From: CBDUBH01 sp965365345
Lineage (GTDB): Bacteria > Bacteroidota > Ignavibacteria > Ignavibacteriales > SURF-24
Length of the DNA stretch: 64,000 nt
Assembly (NCBI GenBank): GCA_965365345.1
Contig: CBDUBH010000001.1
Location: forward strand, 1 to 64,000
Direction of reading: 5' to 3'
The position numbers and the translations under genes were made by a program. Shown in pieces: positions 53,242 through 61,376 of this stretch. Under the pieces are notes generated by a model. That model searched no databases, was not told the origin of the DNA, and saw only the letters and a program-made list of their open reading frames with translations. Position 1 is the stretch's first letter; the number at the start of each line of letters is the position of its first letter.

Positions 53242-55035
53242 TTATTTAATCAATATCATTTTCTTTGATTGAATAAAATTATCTGCTTTTATTTGATAAA
53301 TGTAAATTCCGCTTGGCAAACTTGTCGCATCAAAATTTACTTTGTAATTTCCAGCTGACTGAATTTCTTTTACTAAAGTTTGTACTTCTCTTCCTAAAAC
53401 ATCAAATATTTTTAACTCAACTTTTGACTGTGCCGAAAGTTGATAACTTATCGCTGTACTTGGATTAAAAGGATTTGGATAATTTTGATCAAGCGTAAAC
53501 TCTTTTGGAACAGAATTTTCTTCTCTTGCTACACTTACAACCATATTGGTAAAATTGCTTTTGTAAAAACCTGTAACCGCTCTTGCATATTTTTTAGCTT
53601 CTGCAATTCCACTTAAAGGGCTTGTTCCCTGGCCAACTATATATGCTACTACAATTTCTACTTCGCCCTCTTTTCCTTTTGGTAAGTTAAATGGTCCGCT
53701 GTTTTGCATAAATCTTTGGTCGCTCGCTCTTGAATTTAGCCATCCACGACAAGAAACAGGATCCCCTGAGTACCAGAACTTATTATCAACTGTTGCACAA
53801 TCAACTGCTTTAACTTCTCCCAATGGCCAAGTACATGGATTAATTGTAGCACCTTCTTGGGTTTTACCTTCCATATAATAGCGAGCTTCAATTTCGTTGT
53901 TAGGATCTTGGATTGGTGGAGTACCTTGTTGATAATGGACAAAAGATGAAACATCTAAATTTTTTGCTCCTGGAATCGATCTGATCCCCAAGATTTGTCC
54001 TCTTATACTGTAAGCCGTATCCAATGCAGGTTCCCCTTCATCAAAAATTCCGTTTTCATTTGTATCTGTAAATGTCTCTCCAGAAGTGAATTTTGCCGGA
54101 CCTGCTAAATGATTAATTAAAAAAACTGGTGGATTATTTCCATAAGTATTATCCGAACCATAATTGTAAACATATCCCGATTTTAATCCGATATCATAAC
54201 CAACTAAATCATCAGTATAATCACCAAGATCAGGATCTGCCCATATTCCAAAGTAAACATCTTTTAATGTGTCATTAGCTGTGCCTGAGTTTCTGATCCT
54301 ATAACGTATGTATATTATATTTCCTGCAGGAACACTTCTTCCTGCATAAGCAAAAACTGTTTGTCGGATTTCAATTCCTTGAGAATTAACATTGGTGAAT
54401 CTTCTTTCGGAAGAAGTTCTACTATCTTTAAAGACACACCAAACCGTTTCATCACCTAAAAGATCAGGCATATCTTCGTTAGTGTCCCAAAGTCCATTAT
54501 TGTTTTTATCAACAGGATTATATAAACTGTCGCCATCACCATCATAAAAATCTGCACCAAGAATAACGGCATCTTTCCAATCTTGCCAACTTTGAGAAAA
54601 AGCAGGATCGGTTTTTTTTACAACATAAATTACATTTAATGAATCATTTTCACCAAACTCATATGTTCCCGGTTCATAATCTTCAATTAGAGAAGCTGAG
54701 GCGACACCATTTGCCCAAAGAGTTGTATCCGAATATCCACTCATTAAAAATCCGGAAGAGAAAAGAACAATTTCATTTGCGTATCTTCCACCGGCACCTT
54801 GATTTGCTGGTGGAATATTAACCGCAGCTAATATTCCTTTGTTATTTATTGGTAAATTAAAGTTGTTTATGTTTAATCGGTACATATCCCCATTTTTACC
54901 ACTAATATTTACAGAATTAGGATTTTTACTTATTTGATTCTGTTTAATTCCTTCTTTGTCCTTAAAATTGCCTGTAGAGCTCGAATAAATTGCAGCAAAC
55001 ATAAGAAAAAATATAAGTAATGATTTTTTTTTCAT
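53242..55035 (-). CDS. Secreted protein made of the shared uncharacterised module plus type IX sorting domain
   Basis: 597 residues. Signal peptide at the start (MKKKSLLIFFLMFAAIYSS). Residues about 55-505 are collinear with residues 460-905 of the protein at 14364: LPINNKGILA, ALIEDYEPG-like SLIEDYEPG, DGDGDSLYNPVDKNNNGLWD, QGIEIRQTVFA, PPIQDPNNEIEARYYMEGKTQEG, KFWYSGDPV. The sorting domain covers the last 87 residues (KEFTLDQNYPNPFNP). This is the module on its own, without the Asp-box region, so it looks like the minimal form of a family. Confidence 0.85.
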   Translation of the reverse strand: MKKKSLLIFFLMFAAIYSSSTGNFKDKEGIKQNQISKNPNSVNISGKNGDMYRLNINNFNLPINNKGILAAVNIPPANQGAGGRYANEIVLFSSGFLMSGYSDTTLWANGVASASLIEDYEPGTYEFGENDSLNVIYVVKKTDPAFSQSWQDWKDAVILGADFYDGDGDSLYNPVDKNNNGLWDTNEDMPDLLGDETVWCVFKDSRTSSERRFTNVNSQGIEIRQTVFAYAGRSVPAGNIIYIRYRIRNSGTANDTLKDVYFGIWADPDLGDYTDDLVGYDIGLKSGYVYNYGSDNTYGNNPPVFLINHLAGPAKFTSGETFTDTNENGIFDEGEPALDTAYSIRGQILGIRSIPGAKNLDVSSFVHYQQGTPPIQDPNNEIEARYYMEGKTQEGATINPCTWPLGEVKAVDCATVDNKFWYSGDPVSCRGWLNSRASDQRFMQNSGPFNLPKGKEGEVEIVVAYIVGQGTSPLSGIAEAKKYARAVTGFYKSNFTNMVVSVAREENSVPKEFTLDQNYPNPFNPSTAISYQLSAQSKVELKIFDVLGREVQTLVKEIQSAGNYKVNFDATSLPSGIYIYQIKADNFIQSKKMILIK

Positions 55036-55105
55036 AAAACTACCACCTCTATATTATTGAATAAAAATAAACTATGTCCTATCAGAATAATTTTATTGTT
55101 TTATA

Positions 55106-57049
55106 TTACTTAATAAGCATCATCTTTTTTATTTGTCTGAAATTATCTTTTCCATCTGTTGAATTTGCTTCTAATTCATAAAAATACAACCCGGAGGATA
55201 AACCGGAAGCATCGAAGTTTATTTCATGGTATCCAACTGATTTTACCCCACTGAATAATTCTTTAACTTTTTCTCCTAATGTATTAAATATCGTTAACCT
55301 AACATTGCTTTCTGTAGGAATTGAAAAAGTAATTTTTGTTGAAGGATTAAAAGGATTTGGGTAATTTTGAATCAAAGAATAGTTTTGAGGAATTATATTT
55401 TCTTCTACATTTACAGTCACTCCTATTGTAAAGGTTTCACTAATAGCATAAACATTCATATAGAGTGGGCTATGAATCATTATTCTACAATTATTTGATG
55501 ATTTATCCGGAACAATGAAAGAATAAGATCCTAAGCTTGCATCTACCGGATCTGAAGATAATTTTTCCCAATCAATTCCTCCATTAGTGGAAATTTCTAT
55601 TAATAAACTATCTCCTTTTTCTAAATTTGAACTCCATGTAACCGCTTTTTCCGTTCCTATTTCCCATTGTTCACCTTCGGATGGAAGTGAAATATTTATA
55701 TATCCTTTTTTGTATTTTACCAGAAAATTTCGAGAATCAAAATTACTATATTCGTTTTTAACTTCATCTATTCCACCCAAAAAGATGTTTCCATTATCTT
55801 CAACACTAAAGTAACTTTTTGTTTCGTGCCCCTCTCCTCCTATCGGTTTTGCCCAAATGTATTTTCCCTCGGGGTTGAATTTTGCAATAAAAATATCGTA
55901 CTTCTCCCCAAATATTTCCTTGCTTTCAAAACCAATTTTTCCGGAAAAGAATCCAGTGAGATAACAATTACCTTCTAAATCTGTATCCAGTGAGTTTATC
56001 CCTGTTCCAAATACACTTTCTGCATCCCATGCCCACTTTAAATTTCCAAATTCATCGTATTTCGCTACAAATCCATTTAAATAGTTACCATAACCTTCAC
56101 GATTGAAAGTTAATGTATCTAATTCTAAATTTAGGAGGTATCTACCCGCAACAAAACAGTTTCCATAATTATCCGAAGTAACTGAAACGCCATAATTTAT
56201 ATAACCCAATCCATTTTTTGCCCAAAGTGCATTTCCGCTTGAATCAAATTTCACAACGTAAAAATTAGAACTGCCGGGAGTTGAAGTTATTTGGTGTTCT
56301 CCAAATTTTACTGTTCCGGTAAATTCTCCGGTTACAAAAACATTTCCATTTTGAGATGCCGAAACCGACTCTGCATAGCTTCTTTGGTCGCTTGATTTAG
56401 TTGCCCATTGAAAAACCCCCTCTTTATTATACTTAGCAATGAAGCTATCACCCGATAGCCCACCCTTCAAAATAAAACTATCAGTAAAAGTTAAAGAAAA
56501 TCCATAATGTAAGTAGCCTGCAACATATACATTTCCATTTTGGTCCGTAGTTATTGAATTTATTCTGCTTTCATAATCTTCCGGAGAAATTTGCTTAAGC
56601 CATAAAAAATTTCCATCTTTTCCGTACTTGGCAATATAAAAGTTCTTACTAGTTTTATAACTCGGAAATTTTATTCCGCCAAATTGCGCTGTATCTGTTA
56701 TTATACCTGTTATATAGGAGTTTCCATCTCTATCTGTACTTATCGATTCGACAAAATAATTTATACTGCTTTTTGCTTGCTGAGCCCAAACAAAATTCCC
56801 GTTTTTATCATATTTTGCAAGAAACATTACTCCATCACTAGATTGAAATTCTGTGTTTCCTAATTTAAAACTTGATTCCCAACCATAATACTCACCAATA
56901 ATATAAAAGTTCTCCTCTTTATCTGAAGATACTCCTTTTATTTTTATTCCATTTTCCAAAGTATTGTACCAATCTTTAGCTTGTGCAAAAAACAAAGAGG
57001 AAAGAAGAAGAGAAAAAAATAGAGAATAGAATATTTTCGAAATTTTCAT
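55106..57049 (-). CDS. Secreted SBBP-repeat protein with KNH-like and type IX sorting domains
   Basis: 647 residues. Signal peptide (MKISKIFYSLFFSLLLSSLFFAQ), then several beta-propeller SBBP-type repeats of the form GNSYITGIITDTAQFGG and GNVYVAGYLHYG, each followed by FIAKYNKEG-like strands (to about 440). Residues about 445-540 resemble the Kre9/KNH Ig-like domain (ISLPSEGEQWEIGTEKAVTWSS). The sorting domain (SLIQNYPNPFNPSTKITFSIP ... QIKKMMLIK) covers the last 93 residues and is more divergent than in the other three proteins. Confidence 0.85.
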   Translation of the reverse strand: MKISKIFYSLFFSLLLSSLFFAQAKDWYNTLENGIKIKGVSSDKEENFYIIGEYYGWESSFKLGNTEFQSSDGVMFLAKYDKNGNFVWAQQAKSSINYFVESISTDRDGNSYITGIITDTAQFGGIKFPSYKTSKNFYIAKYGKDGNFLWLKQISPEDYESRINSITTDQNGNVYVAGYLHYGFSLTFTDSFILKGGLSGDSFIAKYNKEGVFQWATKSSDQRSYAESVSASQNGNVFVTGEFTGTVKFGEHQITSTPGSSNFYVVKFDSSGNALWAKNGLGYINYGVSVTSDNYGNCFVAGRYLLNLELDTLTFNREGYGNYLNGFVAKYDEFGNLKWAWDAESVFGTGINSLDTDLEGNCYLTGFFSGKIGFESKEIFGEKYDIFIAKFNPEGKYIWAKPIGGEGHETKSYFSVEDNGNIFLGGIDEVKNEYSNFDSRNFLVKYKKGYINISLPSEGEQWEIGTEKAVTWSSNLEKGDSLLIEISTNGGIDWEKLSSDPVDASLGSYSFIVPDKSSNNCRIMIHSPLYMNVYAISETFTIGVTVNVEENIIPQNYSLIQNYPNPFNPSTKITFSIPTESNVRLTIFNTLGEKVKELFSGVKSVGYHEINFDASGLSSGLYFYELEANSTDGKDNFRQIKKMMLIK

Positions 57050-57151
57050 GACTGTCCCAAAAGATATATTTTAATTACTATTAATATTTTGAATTGAACA
57101 AATTTCGGAAAATCAACATGAAATAATTTATTTTACTTTAAATAATTAGAA

Positions 57152-58090
57152 TTATTTTCCTTCCAATTCCACAAAATATTTTATTGTTTCTTTTAATCCT
57201 TTTATCAGATCGTATTTCGGATTGAAATTTAAATCTTTTTTCGTGCTTTCAATCGATGCTAAACTGTGTTTTATATCTCCGGGGCGTTCTTTTTCGTAAA
57301 TTATTTTGCTTTTACTTCCTGTTTCGGAAATTACAAGATTTACCAAATCATTTATTGAAATTGCATTTCCGCCGGCAACATTATAAACTCCAAAAGCATT
57401 TTCGTTTGTTGCTGCTAAAATATTTGCGGCAACTACATCTTTTACAAAAACGAAATCACGGGTCTGCTCGCCATCTCCGTAAATTATTATATCTTCATTT
57501 TTTAACGCTTTGCTTACAAAAATCGGGATTGCCGCAGCGTATTGTGATTTCGGATTTTGTCTTGGACCGAAAACATTGAAATATCTTAAAGAAACTGTTC
57601 CTATACCGAAATTTTCGCGATACATATTTAAATAGTATTCGCCATCTAATTTTGTAATTCCGTAAGGAGATTTCGGCTGAGGCGCCATTGAAGTCAATTT
57701 CGGCGATTCCGGATTATCTCCGTAAACTGCCGCCGAACTGCTGTGAACAACTTTTTTAATTTTATATTCTTTTGCGGCTTCCAAAACGTTAAGAAGTCCG
57801 TTTATATTTATTTCAACACATTCGAAAGGTTTTTCTATTGATTCCGGAACGGAGATCATTGCGGCAAGATGATGAACATAATCGGCATCTTTTAAAATTT
57901 CAAATATCGAATTTTTATCCGTGATGCTGATTTTGTGAAATTTTACATCAAGATTTTCAATATTTTTCAAATTTCCGCTGCGTAAGTTATCCACAATATA
58001 CACTTCCGCTCCGCGATTTTTCCATTCTTCAGCAATATGTCCGCCGATAAATCCGGCTCCCCCGGTAATTACAACTTTTAAATTTTTCAT
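57152..58090 (-). CDS. NAD-dependent sugar-nucleotide epimerase/dehydratase
   Basis: 312 residues. Extended SDR: NAD motif GGAGFIGG near residues 10-17, HHLAAMISVPES, SSSAAVYGDNP (Ser of the triad), YGITK (Tyr-x-x-x-Lys), RYFNVFGPRQNP, YGDGEQTRDFVFVKDV. Closest in style to UDP-glucose 4-epimerase-like enzymes of archaea and bacteria. It probably supplies a UDP-hexose isomer for surface polysaccharide; the exact sugar cannot be told. It is divergent from dnaA across the origin region. Confidence 0.9.
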   Translation of the reverse strand: MKNLKVVITGGAGFIGGHIAEEWKNRGAEVYIVDNLRSGNLKNIENLDVKFHKISITDKNSIFEILKDADYVHHLAAMISVPESIEKPFECVEININGLLNVLEAAKEYKIKKVVHSSSAAVYGDNPESPKLTSMAPQPKSPYGITKLDGEYYLNMYRENFGIGTVSLRYFNVFGPRQNPKSQYAAAIPIFVSKALKNEDIIIYGDGEQTRDFVFVKDVVAANILAATNENAFGVYNVAGGNAISINDLVNLVISETGSKSKIIYEKERPGDIKHSLASIESTKKDLNFNPKYDLIKGLKETIKYFVELEGK

Positions 58091-58553
58091 AAGTACTTAT
58101 TTTTAATTTGTTAAAATTTTATTTTATAAATCCGCGGGTAAATTTAAGGATTATAAAAAATCTTCACAAATCATTTAACATTAATTTTAATTCGGAACGG
58201 GCAAACCTTTTATTTGAAAAGATTTAACCTTTAACGGAATTATTAATTTGCCGATGACCCAAATACTTTCTATTTTTCAATATGTTGATGGGCGCACACA
58301 CAGGTGGACAAAATGTGGATAACTTTTAATTGTGAAACCGTTTCACGATTAAAATGAATTAAAAAATCTTTATTCAGTAAACAAAAATTTGTTCATATTA
58401 TAAAATAAATTTGCATAAGTAATTATTTTACAATATTTTAACAATCCTTAATTAATGTGGATAACTTGTTAATATTATTCACACAAATTAAAATTTGATC
58501 AATATTTTCATAAAAATTTCAAATTATTTAAACATTTAAAATGTGGATAACTT
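58091..58553. other. Origin-associated region left of dnaA
   Basis: AT-rich with three exact DnaA boxes TGTGGATAA (58314-58322, 58456-58464, 58542-58550), a one-mismatch box TTATTCACA (58475-58483) and a 15-bp palindrome at 58332-58346. The last exact box lies 3 bases before the dnaA ATG. No gene. Part of oriC and the dnaA promoter. Confidence 0.85.
58332..58346. promoter_or_regulatory. GTGAAACCGTTTCAC palindrome
   Basis: Perfect 7-1-7 inverted repeat, 10 bp downstream of the first DnaA box. It looks like a LacI-type operator (GAAAC..GTTTC) but could be an origin-specific protein site. Confidence 0.55.
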
Positions 58554-59975
58554 ATGGAAAACTTACAGCAGGTAGGTTTTAAGCCTCTTGTTACCGATGC
58601 CAATAACGCCTGGAAAGAATGTCTTAATCTCGTAAAAGAAAATGTTCCTTCAATTACATATAGCACTTGGTTTTTACCTATTAAACCTTTGAGCCTGGAA
58701 AATTCCACTTTGAAGATCCAGGTTCCGAATAGTTTTTTTATTGAGTGGATTGATGAACATTATAATACTTTAATTACTAAAACCATAACTCACGTTTTAG
58801 GCGAAAAAGCAAGATTGGCTTATGTAATTTCTGATGAAGCTGATGTTCCGGAACCGCAAACTTCGCAGCAAAATAAAATTATTGAAGAAAAAAGAATTAT
58901 TTCAGCACAAAAACAAAAAGAAGAAGAAAAACAGCCGGAAATTGAATCTTATTTAAATCCGCGTTATACTTTTGAAAATTTTATTAAAGGCGAAGGAAAT
59001 CAACTTGCGCGCGCTGCTGCATTTGCAATTTCTGAAAATCCCGGACAAACTTCTTTTAATCCGTTTTTTATTTACGGCGGCGTTGGTTTGGGAAAAACCC
59101 ATTTAATGCAGGCAATCGGAAATAAAATTCTCGCAAATTATCCGCAAAAAAGAGTTATTTATCTTTCCAGCGATATTTTTACTGTTGAATTTGTAGAAGC
59201 AATTCAATCAGATTCCGTAAATGAATTTTCAAATTTCTATAAAAATATGGATTGTTTGATAATTGACGATATTCAATTTTTGATAGGAAAGGAAAAAACG
59301 CAGGATCTGTTTTTCCACATTTTTAACACGCTTCATCAATCAGGAAAACAAATTATTCTTTCATCAGATAAACCCCCGAAAGATTTAAAAGGATTAAATG
59401 AAAGATTGATTTCACGATTTTCATGGGGATTATCAGCAGATGTTCAGCCGCCGGATCTTGAAACAAGAATTGCAATCTTGAAAAAGAAAAGCGAAGCTTA
59501 CGGAATTGTTATAAGTCCGGAAATTATCGAATATATTGCAATAAATATTACTTCAAACATTCGTGAACTTGAAGGTTGTTTAATAAAACTATTGGCAAGC
59601 GCTTCATTAAATTCAAAAGATATAAATTTTGATCTGGTTAGAAAAACCGTAAAAGAAATAGCAACCGATAGAAAAGTAAATATTTCAATTGATTATATTA
59701 CAAAAATTGTATGCGAATATTACGGAATTGAAGAAAATAAAATTCGTGATAAAAACCGCAGAAAAGAAATTGTTATTGCAAGACAAGTTGCAATGTATCT
59801 TTCAAAAACATTAACTCCGTCATCTTTAAAAACTATCGGATTGCATTTTGGAGGAAGAGATCACTCAACTGTAATTCATGGGGTAACAAGTGTTGAACAA
59901 TTATTAGTGGAAGATCCCAAAGTAAAAGAAGCGGTTAATAACATCAAAAATAAAATTGAAATGAGCGCATCTTAA
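58554..59975 (+). CDS. dnaA: Chromosomal replication initiator DnaA
   Basis: 473 residues. Domain I (WKECLNLVKENVPSITYSTWFLPIKPL), a charged linker (residues about 100-130), AAA+ domain III with Walker A GGVGLGKTH (175-183), Walker B CLIIDDIQFL, sensor motifs in SDKPPKDLKGLNERLISRFSWGL, and domain IV ending in the box-recognition helix GGRDHSTVIHGV. It binds the TTATCCACA boxes on both sides of its own gene. No clear Shine-Dalgarno: a DnaA box occupies that position, so DnaA likely regulates its own synthesis. Confidence 0.98.
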   Translation: MENLQQVGFKPLVTDANNAWKECLNLVKENVPSITYSTWFLPIKPLSLENSTLKIQVPNSFFIEWIDEHYNTLITKTITHVLGEKARLAYVISDEADVPEPQTSQQNKIIEEKRIISAQKQKEEEKQPEIESYLNPRYTFENFIKGEGNQLARAAAFAISENPGQTSFNPFFIYGGVGLGKTHLMQAIGNKILANYPQKRVIYLSSDIFTVEFVEAIQSDSVNEFSNFYKNMDCLIIDDIQFLIGKEKTQDLFFHIFNTLHQSGKQIILSSDKPPKDLKGLNERLISRFSWGLSADVQPPDLETRIAILKKKSEAYGIVISPEIIEYIAINITSNIRELEGCLIKLLASASLNSKDINFDLVRKTVKEIATDRKVNISIDYITKIVCEYYGIEENKIRDKNRRKEIVIARQVAMYLSKTLTPSSLKTIGLHFGGRDHSTVIHGVTSVEQLLVEDPKVKEAVNNIKNKIEMSAS

Positions 59976-59979
59976 CATG

Positions 59980-59997
59980 TTAATAACTTGTTATTAA
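59980..59997. repeat. TTAATAAC-TT-GTTATTAA palindrome after dnaA
   Basis: Perfect 8-bp arms with a 2-bp centre, 4 bp beyond the dnaA stop codon. AT-only except two G/C pairs, so a weak hairpin; a protein site is possible. Confidence 0.5.
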
Positions 59998-60260
59998 GTG
60001 TGGATTTCGTGTTAGTAACCGGTTCGTAATTAACACTGTGTTTATAATATATAAGTTAAACGTTATTTATCCACATTTAAAAATCAAAATAAAGTTATTA
60101 AACGAAGCTTAAATAAAAGATTTTGATGATATCCACAAATCCACAGTATTATTATTGTTATTAATATTTTAAAAATTAATTAATAAAAGAATTAATAATT
60201 AAGAGTGTGGAAAAATGGAAAGTATAAAGATGAAAAGATTCAAAGATAAAAAATTTTTCT

Positions 60261-60291
60261 GTTGTCATTTCGAACGAAGTGAGAAATCTTT
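60261..60291. repeat. GTCATTTCGAACGAAGTGAGAAATCT repeat
   Basis: GTTGTCATTTCGAACGAAGT then GAGAAATCT; same family as 23639-23667. Confidence 0.7.
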
Positions 60292-60348
60292 GTCTTAAAT
60301 TATGAATTTCAATTTCATTATAAAAAAATATTTATTGTCAATTAAAAT

Positions 60349-60383
60349 GTAGAGACGTAGCATGCTTCATCTCTACTAAATTT
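60349..60383. repeat. AGCATGCTT-centred dispersed repeat, copy 2
   Basis: GTAGAGACGTAGCATGCTTC followed by ATCTCTACTAAATTT: GTAGAGA/TCTCTAC arms around AGCATGCT. Matches 9961-9995 at 29 of 35 positions. Confidence 0.65.
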
Positions 60384-60541
60384 GGGTTATTTATATTTTG
60401 CTAACAAATACAAAATCGCGCAAATTTTAAAAATTATTTAGATATTTTTGATTATTACAATTTTTAAATCTTTTCATTTTTCTATCTTTAAATCTTTACA
60501 TCTTTTAATTAAAAAAAATTCTACATTCTAAATTGAACAAA

Positions 60542-61084
60542 ATGAAACTATTTGCAATTCTTCTTGGCGGAAATACAAAAAACAGCAATACCGAAATTCA
60601 CGATATGGTTTTTGTTGCGGCAGAATCAATTCAATCAACTTACAATTCACTTTTAGAAAATTGGTTCGGAATTCCCGATGGACTTCATATTGATTCATAT
60701 TCTGAAATTTCGCACGCAAACGGATACAAAATAAATTTAGTTGATGAAAATTTTGAAATTCCCTTAAACTCCAAAAAACTTTACTTTGTAAATCTTGGCG
60801 CATACGATGAAAATATTTTCGGCGAAATTCATACTTATTCGGTAATTGTTGCGGAAAATGAAAACGAAGCAAAAAAATCAGCTAAGCAGAAATTTCCTAA
60901 AGGAACCGGAAAAATTCACACAGACGCAATTTTTGAAATAAAAGACCGCTTAATTTTTCCGGAATCGAAAAAAATGAAAATTTCGCTTGAATTTACAGGT
61001 GAAGAAAAAGATTTTGAATTTAATAATGAATATAATCCGATCCCAAAAGAATTTATAAAAGAATTTAAGAAAAAGTTTAAATGA
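60542..61084 (+). CDS. DUF1543 domain protein
   Basis: 180 residues from the ATG at 60542 (an in-frame TTG at 60533 is less likely). MKLFAILLGGNTKNSNTEIHDMVFVAAESIQSTYNSLLENWFG and LHIDSYSEISHANGYKI match the DUF1543 family, whose members share the LGG...EIHD...ESI...LHIDSY pattern, and a second, related half follows (VNLGAYDENIFGEIHTYSVIVAENENEAKKSAK). No signal peptide. Function unknown. Its position between dnaA and dnaN is unusual. Confidence 0.8.
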   Translation: MKLFAILLGGNTKNSNTEIHDMVFVAAESIQSTYNSLLENWFGIPDGLHIDSYSEISHANGYKINLVDENFEIPLNSKKLYFVNLGAYDENIFGEIHTYSVIVAENENEAKKSAKQKFPKGTGKIHTDAIFEIKDRLIFPESKKMKISLEFTGEEKDFEFNNEYNPIPKEFIKEFKKKFK

Positions 61085-61376
61085 TCTTTCCCTTCATTTT
61101 CAAAATTAAATCAATTATTTAATTTAAATTTTAATATTTCAATTAATTTTTAAGTATGTTAAAAGGTTAATTATTTTTATTATTCAGCTGTTTTTTTGAT
61201 TAAAAAAGGCATTAATTTCCGGTAAAATATTTATCGTAAAAAAGTGAAATAAAGTGCATTAAAATTTGCACTGAAATCATTGAAAATAAGCCCGTAAAGT
61301 GAACCCATTAACATTTAAAAACATTGAAAATGATAGAAATTTTTAATATTTTTGCAATTTAATTTGGAGATTTTAA

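Larger units (their letters stand above)
59976..60541. other. Origin-associated region right of dnaA
   Basis: DnaA-box-like sites TGTGGATTT (59999-60007), exact TTATCCACA (60067-60075), ATATCCACA (60129-60137) and AAATCCACA (60137-60145), followed by an AT-only stretch (about 60146-60200) suited to unwinding. A palindrome TTAATAACTTGTTATTAA is at 59980-59997. Two dispersed repeats follow (60261-60291 and 60349-60383). No gene. Confidence 0.8.
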
